A stretch of DNA of 41,936 bases from an uncultured Methylobacter sp. (GTDB lineage: Bacteria > Pseudomonadota > Gammaproteobacteria > Methylococcales > Methylomonadaceae). The position numbers and the translations under genes are program-made. Under the pieces are notes generated by a model. That model ran no database searches and was not told where the DNA came from. It was given only the letters and a program-made list of their open reading frames with translations. This document shows positions 10,431-19,477 of this stretch, piece by piece; position 1 is the stretch's first letter, and each line of letters opens with the position of its first letter. The stretch spans positions 1 through 41,936 of the forward strand of contig CAILCX010000100.1 of NCBI GenBank assembly GCA_903832775.1, in the 5' to 3' direction.

Positions 10431-11662
10431 GTGAACAACAAGAACAGCTTGCGAGTGAAAACAATAAAGCCAAGGGATCACGAGGTGGACTCTGGTTTGG
10501 TATCATTATTTTGCTGATTATTACCGGTGTCGCAGGTGCAGGCTTTTATTTTTTTTACCAATTAAGATCTCAACAGGATAATTTAGGTGGTGAAGTCAAT
10601 AAAGGTGATATGCATCTTATTGAACTATCAAAACAGATTAGTGGTTATCAGGAACAGCTTGCCGCTATTCAAAACCAGTTAGCGTCCGTAGAGACCAATA
10701 TTTCCGGAAAAGACGCACATTTTTCCAAAGCAGTTTCAGATTTTTCGCAGTTACACACTGAAAAACTGGAGGGCACGAAAAACGAATTAAATACCGCAAT
10801 ACAACAAGTACAGCGTCAATTAGGCAAAACACGTGGCGATTGGCTTATTGCCGACGCAGAATATTTATTAAGTATAGCTAATCAACGCCTGTATTTAATG
10901 GGGGATGTCAATACTACACGCGAAGCTCTGGAAGCGGCTGATCAAAGACTTAGAGAAAGTGGCGATGCGGGCGCCTTTAAGATTCGCGAACAAATAGCCA
11001 AAGATCTTAGCGCAATCGGCAATGTTGCTGTTGCCGATATAGTAGGTATGTACGCTTCGATTCAATCACTTCAAACACAGGTCGATACGCTAACTCTGTT
11101 TTTGCCTTATACGGGGAAAGTTTTAACTCCGACCAAGCCGGCTCAGAATGCCGCTACAAAAGATAATCAAAGCTTGATCGACTCTGCGCTGGGGCAATTG
11201 GAAGGCATGGTAACGATCCGGCACACTGAACACCCGATAAAGGAAATATTAACACCCGAGGAAGCCCAGTTTATTCGCGAGCAATTAAGAGTTAAGCTCG
11301 AAATGGTCAAAATCGCTCTGGTTCAGCAAAATGAATTGCTGTATCAAACAAGTTTGGCCGATGCAAAAAAATGGTCTGAAAAAAACTTTGCCCAGAACAC
11401 CGAAACCAACAATTTTATTGCTGAGTTGGACAAGTTTAACGCCATTAAGATCCGTAGCCATTTCCCAGATATCAGTCTATCATTAAAAATGCTTAGAGAC
11501 ATTACCAAGCTAAGATTGGAAGTTGATAAGGCCATGGATACTCAAGAAAAGACCAAGCCAGAACCGGTCGTAAAACCTGTAGAACCCCCCAAACCAGACG
11601 CAACGGCAACCCCAGTCACTGAAATGCCGAAACCTGTCGAAGCAATTCCAGCTACCCAATAA
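10418..11662 (+). CDS. hemX: HemX-type membrane protein (uroporphyrinogen-III C-methyltransferase family annotation)
   Basis: A single transmembrane helix near residues 24-48 follows a short charged cytoplasmic N-terminus. After it come a coiled-coil-like region rich in Gln and Leu and the conserved block GDWLIADAEYLLSIANQRLYLMGD of the HemX family. The tail from about residue 375 is Pro/Lys/Thr-rich. The name as a methyltransferase is historical: the SAM-binding fold is absent, and the protein is thought to be a scaffold with HemY. The GTG at 10418 is preferred because AGGGG lies 7 bases upstream; the frame opens 7 codons earlier without such a site. It lies inside the hem operon. Confidence 0.88.
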   Translation: MAELSEQQEQLASENNKAKGSRGGLWFGIIILLIITGVAGAGFYFFYQLRSQQDNLGGEVNKGDMHLIELSKQISGYQEQLAAIQNQLASVETNISGKDAHFSKAVSDFSQLHTEKLEGTKNELNTAIQQVQRQLGKTRGDWLIADAEYLLSIANQRLYLMGDVNTTREALEAADQRLRESGDAGAFKIREQIAKDLSAIGNVAVADIVGMYASIQSLQTQVDTLTLFLPYTGKVLTPTKPAQNAATKDNQSLIDSALGQLEGMVTIRHTEHPIKEILTPEEAQFIREQLRVKLEMVKIALVQQNELLYQTSLADAKKWSEKNFAQNTETNNFIAELDKFNAIKIRSHFPDISLSLKMLRDITKLRLEVDKAMDTQEKTKPEPVVKPVEPPKPDATATPVTEMPKPVEAIPATQ

Positions 11663-11677
11663 TCTAAAGAGTACATA

Positions 11678-12907
11678 ATGAAAAATATAATGTATTTTTT
11701 GGGTTCCCTGTTTATCGCCATTGCATCTGCCTTTGTTGCCAATAAATTACTGGGTGGTTTTGAAAATCCGGGTTATGTATTGATCGGCATCGGCTATTGG
11801 TCGATGGAAACCTCGTTAATCATTTTTGTGATTAGCCTGATCATGGGTTTTTATGTGCTGTATATTTTCTTCCGTTTTTTAGGTTGGCTTTTAAGATTGC
11901 CGGAGCAAATGAAGAACCGGGGGAAAAATCTCAATTTTAACCGCTCCCAGGAAGCCCTGATTGCCGGTTTGGTTGACTCGGCAGAAGGTAATTGGGAAAA
12001 AGCCGAAAAAGTATTAATCAAACATGCTTCTCATAGCGGTGCGCCGTTGATTCATTATTTGACTGCAGCTAGAGCCGCCCAATCGCGTGGTGCTTTGGAA
12101 AAAAGGGATGAATATTTAAAGCAGGCTGCAGAACAATCACCGGGTTCCGATGTCGCTATCGGTTTAACCCAGGCTGAACTGCATTTATCGGAAAAACAGT
12201 TCGAGCAAGCCCTTGAAACTTTGACTCGCTTGCATACTATCGATCCTACCCATGCCAGTGTTTTAAAGTTATTACATCAAGGTTATCAACAGGCTGGTGA
12301 TTGGGAAGGCATACGTAAACTAATTCCATCCTTAAACACCCACAAAGTGCTTATGGAAGCGGAAATAAAACTGCTTGAGACCGAAGCGTTCAGTAAATTG
12401 CTAAAACAGGCTGCCGGGCGTCGCAGTGTTAATGAAGTCGAGGCTTTGTGGTCAGAAATGCCGGATTTCATTAGAAATATGAAAGGCGTATCGGCAATCT
12501 ATTTTGCCGCAATGATTGAGTTAGGCTCAGGCGCAAAGATTGAAGGGGCTTTGGCGAGAGCTTTGTCGACAACTTGGGATCAAACCTTGGTGGTTTTATT
12601 TGGTAATATCAAGTCAATTGATGTCGCAAGTCAGCTTGAAACCGCCGAGCAATGGCTGCCGATGCATCCAAGAGACGCGGTATTTCTGACGATTCTTGGC
12701 AAGCTAAGCATCAAATGCGGCGACGAACAAAAAGCCGAAACTTACCTTGCAAAAAGTATCTCGATCGAACCGACAGTCCCTGCTTATCAAACAATGGGTG
12801 ATATGCTTTTTGCGCAAGGTGATAAAGACAAGGCTAGAGATTGTTATAAATCGGGTCTGGAGTTGGCCTCTAGTGAAATTATCAGGCACATTGATACCAT
12901 ATCCTGA
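11678..12907 (+). CDS. hemY: HemY protein, membrane-anchored TPR protein of the heme operon
   Basis: Two N-terminal transmembrane helices (about residues 3-22 and 42-65) are followed by a HemY_N-type segment with NRSQEALIAGLVDSAEGNWEKAEK, then helical TPR repeats to the end (for example the EKQFEQALETLTRLHTIDP and GDKDKARDCYKSGLELA regions). This is the proteobacterial HemY linked to the hem operon, not the Bacillus protoporphyrinogen oxidase of the same name. It starts 15 bases after hemX with an AAAGAG ribosome site. About 409 residues, as expected. Confidence 0.92.
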   Translation: MKNIMYFLGSLFIAIASAFVANKLLGGFENPGYVLIGIGYWSMETSLIIFVISLIMGFYVLYIFFRFLGWLLRLPEQMKNRGKNLNFNRSQEALIAGLVDSAEGNWEKAEKVLIKHASHSGAPLIHYLTAARAAQSRGALEKRDEYLKQAAEQSPGSDVAIGLTQAELHLSEKQFEQALETLTRLHTIDPTHASVLKLLHQGYQQAGDWEGIRKLIPSLNTHKVLMEAEIKLLETEAFSKLLKQAAGRRSVNEVEALWSEMPDFIRNMKGVSAIYFAAMIELGSGAKIEGALARALSTTWDQTLVVLFGNIKSIDVASQLETAEQWLPMHPRDAVFLTILGKLSIKCGDEQKAETYLAKSISIEPTVPAYQTMGDMLFAQGDKDKARDCYKSGLELASSEIIRHIDTIS

Positions 12908-12931
12908 GGGTTGATTTACTATTGATTAATG

Positions 12932-12957
12932 GAGTTCAAGCCTGATTTTGAACTTTT
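12932..12957 (+). terminator. Weak terminator-like hairpin after hemY
   Basis: AGTTCAA (12933-12939) pairs with TTGAACT (12948-12954), followed by TTTCGATTTCT. The U-tract is short and interrupted, so termination strength is doubtful. The arms resemble the palindrome at 22320-22343. Confidence 0.4.
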
Positions 12958-13038
12958 CGATTTCTATTGGTCAGTAGTTTGAAAGACTATAATTTTCGTA
13001 ATTTCCGAGCTGGCATGCTGGGTTCTTTCCTAGTGATA

Positions 13039-15186
13039 TCAAGCGGTTTTATGTTGCAAGGCAGCTCTGATGCAACGCAAAATGCCATAGCTATATTTTC
13101 CTTCAAATAGATCATAAACCGGTTTAAGCGCATTCTTTTGCTCTTCGGGTAAGTTCAAAATAGTGTCTTCTAGCTGTTTGATTTCAGCGTCGGGCAATTC
13201 AACAACGTCCTTCAAAACTAACATACCCTGCTCTAGCGATTGGGACAGATGGCTGTAAATAGTGTCATCCTTCAGCTCCCGTTGCCGGGCGATTTGATTG
13301 ACGTTATATCCTAGCCTAAACAAGGCCACTGTTTCGGCCATGGTATCTGATAATCCGATTGGGCCGTTGTTAGTATCCGCGAATTCCTTAAGCACGGCCA
13401 GAAACTCATCAGCGTAAAGTTCAAGTTTACGTTCGCCGATACCCGATAATAATCCCATTTGTTGACGATTGCTTGGTTTGGCTTCCAACATTGCCATCAG
13501 GGTTGCATCATGAAAGATCACATAGGGTGGCACATCCTGGGCATCGGCAATCATTTTACGTTTGGCACGCAACGCATTCCACAACAGGGTGTCGTCAGCC
13601 TTGCTAAATTGTCGACTTTCTTTTTTACTACCTTTAACTTTTGTAGCCTGTAAATCTTTGCGCAACATCAATTGCTGTTCGCCACGCAAAATGGGTCGAC
13701 AAGATTCGGTGAGTTGTAAGGCCCCGAAACGCTCAAAATCTACCGCAACCAAACCTCGCGCAACTAATTGTCGGAATACTGAGTGCCATTGCTGCTCTTC
13801 AATAGCAATGCCAATGCCGAAAGTTGACTGTTTGTCATGCGCGGCCTTAATAATACGCTCCGTGACTTTACCTCGTAAAACATCAATCAAATAGCCAACG
13901 CCATAACGCTGCTGGGTTCGATGAATACAGGACAACGCCTGCCGTGCAGCCAGCGTGCCATCCCAGGTTTTAACCGGTTCCAGGCAGGTGTCGCAATTAC
14001 CACAAGGTTGTTCAAGCGCGTCGCCAAAATAAGCCAACAAACCTTGGCGGCGACAATGTACTTGTTCGCACAATGCCAACATGGCATCCAGTTTGTGATA
14101 TTCGATACGTTTATGCGCTTCGTCTGCATTGGATTCCTGCAGCATTTTTCTCAGGGTGATGACATCCTGCAAACCATAGGCCATCCAGGCATTTGCGGGC
14201 AAACCGTCACGCCCAGCCCGGCCAGTTTCCTGATAATAAGCTTCAACGCTTTTAGGTAAATCCAGATGAGCGACAAAACGAACATTGGGTTTGTCAATGC
14301 CCATACCAAATGCAATGGTAGCCACAATCACCAAACCTTCTTCCATTAAAAACTGATGCTGATGTTTGTAGCGCGAATCACTATCCATTCCGGCATGATA
14401 GGGCAGGGCGTTAACGCCTTTGGTTCTAAGCCATTCTGCGGTTGCATCGACTTTTTTTCGCGACAAACAATACACAATCCCGGCGTCACCCGAATGTTCG
14501 GCACGAATAAAATCGATCAGTTGTTCGCGTGAATTTTGTTTTTGTACGATCCGGTAACGGATGTTGGGACGATCAAAGCCACTGAGAAAAAGCTGGGCTT
14601 GTTCCAGACCCAGGCGCATTTTGATTTCTTCGCGGGTTTTGTCATCGGCAGTAGCTGTCAATGCAATACGCGGTATAGCGGGGAATCTTTCATGCAGCAA
14701 AGAAAGTTGCAGATAATCTACACGGAAATCATGGCCCCATTGAGAAACGCAATGGGCTTCGTCAATCGCAAACAATGCAATTTTGATTCTTTCAAATAAC
14801 GCTCCGGTCCGGGTCGAAGTTAAACGTTCAGGTGCAATGTAAAGTAAGTCCAGTTCGCCATTAAGCAATTGCTGTTCTATTTTTCGGGATTCTTCCAGCG
14901 ATAAAGTTGAGTTTAGAAAGGCAGCCTTTACTCCTAATTGCAGTAAAGCACTGACCTGATCCTGCATTAATGCAATCAACGGAGAAATGACAATGCCTAC
15001 GCCTGGTCTTATTAGCGCTGGAATCTGGTAACACAGAGATTTACCACCGCCTGTTGGCATTAAAACCAGGGCATCATGGCCGGCTATGAGTCGCTCAATG
15101 ACCTCCTGTTGCTGACCTCTGAATTTATCATAACCAAAAAAAGCTTTAAGTATTTCAATGGGGTTGGTATTCATATAATTATTCAT
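13039..15186 (-). CDS. recQ: ATP-dependent DNA helicase RecQ
   Basis: 3'-5' DNA helicase for recombination and replication-fork repair. Walker [16 protein letters not shown] box ([16 protein letters not shown]), helicase motif [17 protein letters not shown] and motif [12 protein letters not shown] are intact. The RecQ zinc cluster is seen in [15 protein letters not shown]...CGNCDTC. It is followed by a winged-helix RQC region, an HRDC domain around residues 515-600 ([30 protein letters not shown]) and a C-terminal helix-turn-helix segment. At 715 residues it is longer than the 609 of E. coli RecQ because of that C-terminal addition. A second in-frame ATG lies four codons into the gene. It is transcribed alone. 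Confidence 0.96.
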   Translation of the reverse strand: MNNYMNTNPIEILKAFFGYDKFRGQQQEVIERLIAGHDALVLMPTGGGKSLCYQIPALIRPGVGIVISPLIALMQDQVSALLQLGVKAAFLNSTLSLEESRKIEQQLLNGELDLLYIAPERLTSTRTGALFERIKIALFAIDEAHCVSQWGHDFRVDYLQLSLLHERFPAIPRIALTATADDKTREEIKMRLGLEQAQLFLSGFDRPNIRYRIVQKQNSREQLIDFIRAEHSGDAGIVYCLSRKKVDATAEWLRTKGVNALPYHAGMDSDSRYKHQHQFLMEEGLVIVATIAFGMGIDKPNVRFVAHLDLPKSVEAYYQETGRAGRDGLPANAWMAYGLQDVITLRKMLQESNADEAHKRIEYHKLDAMLALCEQVHCRRQGLLAYFGDALEQPCGNCDTCLEPVKTWDGTLAARQALSCIHRTQQRYGVGYLIDVLRGKVTERIIKAAHDKQSTFGIGIAIEEQQWHSVFRQLVARGLVAVDFERFGALQLTESCRPILRGEQQLMLRKDLQATKVKGSKKESRQFSKADDTLLWNALRAKRKMIADAQDVPPYVIFHDATLMAMLEAKPSNRQQMGLLSGIGERKLELYADEFLAVLKEFADTNNGPIGLSDTMAETVALFRLGYNVNQIARQRELKDDTIYSHLSQSLEQGMLVLKDVVELPDAEIKQLEDTILNLPEEQKNALKPVYDLFEGKYSYGILRCIRAALQHKTA

Positions 15187-15390
15187 TTACTGTTTCAAAT
15201 TTATTGGGCAGGCAGCACAGTCTGAGAGCATTCAGTTAAAACCGTGTGAGGAATATAACCAAGATTGAAACAATAAACGACTTTAATATTTTTTATAATT
15301 GCATCATACCTAAATTTAATGTTTATTCCCTAATAACTGAAATTTGAAATGTACAGTTATTATTCTTAGGGGGTAAGAGAAGTCTAAGGC

Positions 15391-15416
15391 TACAATTCAT
15401 TAATTAATGAATTGTA
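15391..15416. promoter_or_regulatory. Perfect 26-bp palindrome upstream of the GNAT gene
   Basis: The half-site TACAATTCATTAA is followed at once by its exact reverse complement, giving a 26-bp perfect palindrome with no spacer. It ends 22 bases before the start codon at 15439. A dimeric regulator binding site overlapping the promoter is the simplest reading. Confidence 0.55.
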
Positions 15417-15438
15417 CAAAATTTACAAATAATTGCTT

Positions 15439-15969
15439 ATGCCCTTGTCACTATTAATCTCTAAAGCAGTAAAACAGGATGCGAATCAAATTGCAGATTT
15501 GGTTAATTCTGCTTATCGAGGAGAATCCAGTAGGCAAGGTTGGACTACGGAAGCTGATTTTCTGGATGGTAGCAGGACCGATCCGGAAGAAATTATTCAG
15601 TTAATTTCTAGCAAAGACTCGATTATTCTGGTTTGCAAGGCTGAAACTGAGCTGGTTGGATCGGTGTATTTGCAAAACCAGGTGGATCAGGTTTGTCTTG
15701 GAATGTTGGCAGTGAAGCCGATATTACAGAACCAAGGTATCGGCAAGCAGTTAATGGCAGCTGCCGAACTGGTCTCACAACAAACCTGGCACGCAGGTAA
15801 AATGGTTATGGAGGTTATTCCTTACAGGCATGAGCTGATCGATTATTACGAGCGCCGTGGTTATAAGCGTACTGGCGTGAGAAAGGCATTTCCGGTAAAT
15901 CCGAAGTTCTGGATGCCAATGGTTAAAGATTTGTGCCTGGAAATCCTGGAAAAAAAGTTATATATCTGA
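15439..15969 (+). CDS. GNAT family N-acetyltransferase
   Basis: Single GNAT domain of about 176 residues. The acetyl-CoA binding segment is visible as LAVKPILQNQGIGKQLMAAAE (the Q-x-x-G-x-G/A motif), preceded by the beta-strand LVGSVYLQNQVDQVCLGML and followed by YERRGYKRTGVRKAFPV near the C-terminus. The substrate cannot be predicted. I use the ATG at 15439; an in-frame TTG two codons earlier is weaker. The gene is alone between recQ (divergent) and unrelated small genes, and has a perfect palindrome in its promoter region that probably controls it. Confidence 0.87.
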   Translation: MPLSLLISKAVKQDANQIADLVNSAYRGESSRQGWTTEADFLDGSRTDPEEIIQLISSKDSIILVCKAETELVGSVYLQNQVDQVCLGMLAVKPILQNQGIGKQLMAAAELVSQQTWHAGKMVMEVIPYRHELIDYYERRGYKRTGVRKAFPVNPKFWMPMVKDLCLEILEKKLYI

Positions 15970-16317
15970 TTTCGGTTTTACGCCTTGGACTTATGGGCAG
16001 GCTTTTGTTAGCAATAAAGGGTGGTTCCTAAAAAGCTATTCAGTTGGGTCATGGTATAATTAGCATCAATAAGTCTGATATTACATAAATTAAATATTAT
16101 GGAACTGCATTGGTTTTGGCAGGAAGTTGGCAGTGTCGATTAATTTGCAAATACGTAGAGCTTTAGGTGCTATGCGATTCTATATTTACTTCAAGTGATT
16201 TGATACTTATTTTGATATCAATATGATGATTCTCGTCAAGACTCCTTAATCTTCAGGCAAGTTGACGCAGGGTTTAACCAGATCATTTCAATAGTACAAA
16301 CCGGAGAAAATACACAC
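15970..16317. other. 348-base intergenic region, no gene seen
   Basis: AT-rich, many short ATG frames but none longer than about 15 codons with a ribosome site. A TATAAT at 16055-16060 could be a -10 element, but no matching -35 is visible. Confidence 0.4.
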
Positions 16318-16623
16318 ATGTTTACGTTACCCTCAATGTGGAATTTGGTAATATCCACAGTAGTCTTTTTAGTGGCGGCAAACTATCTTCATCGCTATCT
16401 GGAGACGCAAGGATTATCCAAGGGTATGGCGCGCGGTACGCTGGTATTTTTAATAGCCTCAATGATTTCATGGGGTTCAGGAGAGATGGTTGACTGGACG
16501 CAAGGGAAAATTGACGGAACAAAACCCGTTGAGCAAGCCCCGTTGGAATTGTCGGAATTGATGAAATTAGTTGGCCAGCTTCATGAGGCACAATTGGAAA
16601 CAAAAGAATCGGGCTCAAATTAA
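16318..16623 (+). CDS. Small membrane protein of unknown function
   Basis: 101 residues with two predicted membrane segments, about residues 8-25 and 37-55, joined by a short basic loop (HRYLETQGLSKGMARG). They are followed by a polar tail with EKQ-rich helix (ELSELMKLVGQLHEAQLE). The ATG has a GGAG about 11 bases upstream. I do not recognise the family. It is followed 42 bases later by another unrecognised ORF on the same strand. Confidence 0.65.
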   Translation: MFTLPSMWNLVISTVVFLVAANYLHRYLETQGLSKGMARGTLVFLIASMISWGSGEMVDWTQGKIDGTKPVEQAPLELSELMKLVGQLHEAQLETKESGSN

Positions 16624-16665
16624 TACTTTAATGGTAACCGTCAACCTACAAATTAATTAAATAAA

Positions 16666-17010
16666 ATGAATTGCGACAGTCAAAAAATTGAAATAGCTAA
16701 AAATTTTGCGAAAGCTCATGAAGCGCCAGTTGCTGTCTGGACGCCAGATAAGGAATATCTTTCGGAAGATGAACGTTATTTAGCTGTTTATGAAAATCTT
16801 ATAATTGGAGTCTACGGCGATTGCTATGGACTTAATGCCGAGTATGATGAAGCAGGTGATTTAATCGGTGAAGCCACTGAGTTTGAAGTTGAAGTAGACC
16901 GATTTGAAGCAAAAGGGGATCGCGGTGAAATGTTCTATTTTGAAATAACGACTGAACTGACAGGCGTTGGAAAGTTTATTGAAGAACATGGACGGCAGGG
17001 CGATTGGTAA
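16666..17010 (+). CDS. Acidic soluble protein of unknown function
   Basis: 114 residues, strongly acidic with many Glu and Asp, no signal peptide and no membrane segment. It seems to be an alternating strand/helix domain (YLAVYENLIIGVYGDCYG followed by EFEVEVDRFEAKGDRGEMFYF). I cannot assign a family. The ATG lacks a clear Shine-Dalgarno. It lies between the small membrane protein and the YjdM-like gene, all on the plus strand, but gaps of 42 and 107 bases do not prove an operon. Confidence 0.6.
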   Translation: MNCDSQKIEIAKNFAKAHEAPVAVWTPDKEYLSEDERYLAVYENLIIGVYGDCYGLNAEYDEAGDLIGEATEFEVEVDRFEAKGDRGEMFYFEITTELTGVGKFIEEHGRQGDW

Positions 17011-17117
17011 ATTACTATCTACCGATAGTATCGTATTCATATATAAGTAGAAATATTAAATAGACTAATTATTTTTATAAACCATAACTATAAATAACTT
17101 GAGAACAGATTAGAATA

Positions 17118-17459
17118 ATGAGTAGCTTACCCAATTGCCCTAAGTGTGGCTCAGAATACACTTACAATGACGGAACCATGAACATTTGTCCTGAATGTGC
17201 TCATGAATGGTCGCAAGATTTACAAGTTGACAGTGGTAGTGATGATCGTGTGATAAAAGATGCGAACGGGAATATATTGCAAGATGGAGATACTGTCACT
17301 GTTATCAAAGATCTTAAAGTTAAAGGTTCTTCTTTAGTGGTGAAAGTGGGTACTAAAGTTAGGAATATAAGACTGGTAGATGGAGATCATGATATCGATT
17401 GTAAAATTGATGGTATTGGTGCGATGAAACTCAAGTCAGAATTTGTAAAAAAGGTTTGA
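17118..17459 (+). CDS. yjdM: YjdM/PhnA-family zinc-ribbon protein
   Basis: 113-residue cytoplasmic protein with an N-terminal zinc ribbon ([21 protein letters not shown]) and a C-terminal SH3-like half containing the family signature [21 protein letters not shown] and [21 protein letters not shown]. The family was named for the E. coli alkylphosphonate operon (PhnA), but it is not a phosphonatase and its function is unclear. Full length, ATG start at 17118. No phn genes are nearby, so phosphonate use is not implied. Confidence 0.93.
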   Translation: MSSLPNCPKCGSEYTYNDGTMNICPECAHEWSQDLQVDSGSDDRVIKDANGNILQDGDTVTVIKDLKVKGSSLVVKVGTKVRNIRLVDGDHDIDCKIDGIGAMKLKSEFVKKV

Positions 17460-17678
17460 TGGTTAATATCCTGTTTATCATATGATGGAGATTAATCCAG
17501 AATTAAAACACGATGTTATTTGTATTTTTTTATAGTGTTAGCAATTATCGATTTTAGATGTTTTTGCAAAAAGCATAAGTATTAATGATGTACGAATAGC
17601 TGTTTGTGCTTTGTTTAAGATTAGCAGCTATTAGGCTGTTCATTTGCAGTCTTTACGAGTAACAAACAGTTTATTGCT

Positions 17679-18620
17679 TCAATGTTGCCACGATACAAGA
17701 TCTTCTATAGGTTCCAGGTGAGTGTCGATGTCAATATTATCAAATAGAGTCATGATTTGCTGTTCTATATTTTCAACCAGATCATGGCCTTGCTGTACAG
17801 ACCATTTTCCAGGCACGAGAATATGCACTGACATGAAACGTCGTGAACCAGCATAGCGGGTGCGCAGGGCGTGATAAGAAATATCGTCCGAGTCTGAATA
17901 TTGATCGAGTATTTGAATTATGGCTGACAGATCCTCCTCGGTCAGTGCCGCATCCATCAAGCCAGAAACGGTACGCTTTATTAATTGCAGGCCTGCCCAG
18001 ACAATGTTGATTGCCACCAAAATAGCGATGATGGGATCAAGAATTTCCCAGCCGTTCATACCCAATTTCTTGGCAAACGCCATGCTAGGTTCAAAATAAT
18101 TAGCTGCCGTAATTAGGGCTATACCGATAAGAATGCCGACTGTTGTCCAGACATCGGTCATTAAGTGTTTACCGTCAGATTCCAGGGTAATCGATTGTTG
18201 TCGTTTGCCGACGCTAATCAGTATCTTGGCTACCACGAGGTTGATAACTGAGGCTAAAATGGAAATCGCAATCCCGATATCAAGTTGTTGTAACAGCTGT
18301 GGATTCCATAAGCGTTCCCAGGCTGTAATTCCAATACTGATAGCGGCCAGCAATATCAAAATTCCTTCGGCACCACTCGAAAAGTATTCAATTTTATCAT
18401 GGCCATAAGCATGATTATCATCGGGAGGGCGCGCGGAAATGCTCAACACGATCAGCATAATTATTGCCGCTACCAAATTAATTAAAGATTCCAAGGCATC
18501 GGATAATAAACCGACAGACCCGGTAAGCAGGTAAGCGTAACTTTTTAATGTGATAGTGGCTATAGCTGCCATTATCGAAAGCCAGCCGTATTGGGTTAAT
18601 GATTTTTGTGTTGTACTCAT
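17679..18620 (-). CDS. Cation diffusion facilitator (CDF) metal transporter
   Basis: Metal/proton antiporter of the inner membrane. Six membrane helices can be followed, then a cytoplasmic C-terminal domain (ISYHALRTRYAGSRRFMSVHILVPG, with VEN and HLEP motifs). Helix 5 has the metal-site HxxxD (KHLMTDVWT). Helix 2 reads SDALES, with Asp kept but Ser where FieF-type zinc/iron pumps have the second Asp, so the metal cannot be read across from FieF. The ATG at 18620 is preferred over the GTG at 18674: it has GAAG 8 bases upstream and starts the protein just before helix 1, giving 313 residues. An inverted repeat lies 123 bases upstream. Confidence 0.88.
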   Translation of the reverse strand: MSTTQKSLTQYGWLSIMAAIATITLKSYAYLLTGSVGLLSDALESLINLVAAIIMLIVLSISARPPDDNHAYGHDKIEYFSSGAEGILILLAAISIGITAWERLWNPQLLQQLDIGIAISILASVINLVVAKILISVGKRQQSITLESDGKHLMTDVWTTVGILIGIALITAANYFEPSMAFAKKLGMNGWEILDPIIAILVAINIVWAGLQLIKRTVSGLMDAALTEEDLSAIIQILDQYSDSDDISYHALRTRYAGSRRFMSVHILVPGKWSVQQGHDLVENIEQQIMTLFDNIDIDTHLEPIEDLVSWQH

Positions 18621-18742
18621 ATAGTTCTTCAAGCTATTAGATTGGGATTGATTACTGTCTTCATTTTTTGACACTTTAGCTATAAAGAATTGTGTCTTGG
18701 TAGTTAATGAGTCAATTATACAATTGTGTTTAGCTCACACTT

Positions 18743-18787
18743 TGTCGGTTGTAATAAACCATGATTGACAGTTTATTACAACCGACA
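18743..18787. repeat. Perfect 17-bp inverted repeat upstream of the CDF gene
   Basis: TGTCGGTTGTAATAAAC (18743-18759) and its exact reverse complement (18771-18787) flank an 11-base centre. No T-run follows on either strand, so it is not a terminator. It could be an operator or a cruciform/RNA hairpin. A partial copy, GTTGTCGGT, occurs near 18850. Confidence 0.7.
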
Positions 18788-18977
18788 GTTTTGTTGCTGA
18801 TATTTCTTGATGACGCTTAAGCATGGATTAATATTTGATATTATTAGGGTTGTCGGTAAAAAATATTTATGGCATGAAAAGGCTTTGGAGGCAGGAAGTC
18901 TTGTGAAATTTAACCTATTGTCAATGTGTTAAGTTCTTGCATGAGGTTTTTGTTGAATTTTCAGGATTTAAATTGTC

Positions 18978-19058
18978 ATGATGTTAGAAGTTATCTTTGT
19001 AATTATTTTTGGTGTCGCTGTATTTTATGCGCACATCTTTATAAAAAATAAGAGATGA
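18978..19058 (+). CDS. Candidate 26-residue single-helix membrane peptide
   Basis: MMLEVIFVIIFGVAVFYAHI followed by FIKNKR: one hydrophobic helix with a basic C-terminus, in the style of small bacterial membrane proteins. AGGA lies about 12 bases upstream, a loose spacing. No homology can be claimed, and AT-rich DNA often yields such peptides by chance. Confidence 0.35.
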   Translation: MMLEVIFVIIFGVAVFYAHIFIKNKR

Positions 19059-19151
19059 AGAGTAAAAAATTATAAATTAAGCTGATTGGTCGTCTGATAA
19101 ATTTCAAGATGGCTATTAAATTTTAGGAATCTATCTATGCAGGTTTAAACT

Positions 19152-19387
19152 ATGAATGCTGCTCGATTCACCTTCACCGCAATGATTTTTTTATGTTCAT
19201 ATATGCAAATCGAGCTTGTGCAAACGGGCGTTGGGCGCAGAATAATCCGCGACGCGTTGAAGTCAATGAGCGGCTTGGTAATCAAAAAATAAGCTTATTA
19301 ATCAAGAAAGAAGAGAAGGTGAAGAGTCCGGCGCAAGCCAGACAAATCCACAATCAGCAGCGCCAATTGCGCCAGGAAGAGCTATAG
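19152..19387 (+). pseudogene. Frameshifted small secreted protein
   Basis: A signal-peptide-like start (MNAARFTFTAMIF) begins at ATG 19152 and runs into a T7 run near 19184-19190. The conserved-looking rest, NNPRRVEVNERLGNQ followed by IKKEEKVKSPAQARQIHNQQ and RQEEL, lies in another frame that opens at 19193. One extra T would join them into a protein of about 78 residues with a cleavable signal peptide ending near ANRACA. The mature part resembles a family of small periplasmic proteins with an (H/N)PRRAEVN motif seen in many proteobacteria. Those I recall are longer, so this copy also appears truncated at TAG 19385-19387. A sequencing error in the T-run cannot be excluded. Confidence 0.55.
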
Positions 19388-19429
19388 GGCAATTATTTTC
19401 AGGACCTAAAATTAATGTTTTTTGGGAAT

Positions 19430-19461
19430 AAAAAAGGCGTTCCGGTTCAAACGCCTTTTTT
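19430..19461. terminator. Bidirectional terminator between the frameshifted gene and creA
   Basis: AAAAAGGCGTT (19431-19441) pairs with AACGCCTTTTT (19450-19460) around an 8-base loop, with A- and T-runs on the two sides, so it works for both convergent genes. Confidence 0.88.
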
Positions 19462-19477
19462 CAGGTAACGATTTTAA

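Noticed and set aside
16055-16060. TATAAT as a -10 element for the small membrane protein gene
   Set aside because: No matching -35 and 258 bases from the start codon.
18621-18674. GTG start of the CDF gene 18 codons upstream
   Set aside because: No ribosome site, and the added polar stretch is unlike CDF N-termini; ATG 18620 has a good site.
18743-18787. Reading the 17-bp inverted repeat as a terminator
   Set aside because: No T-run follows on either strand.
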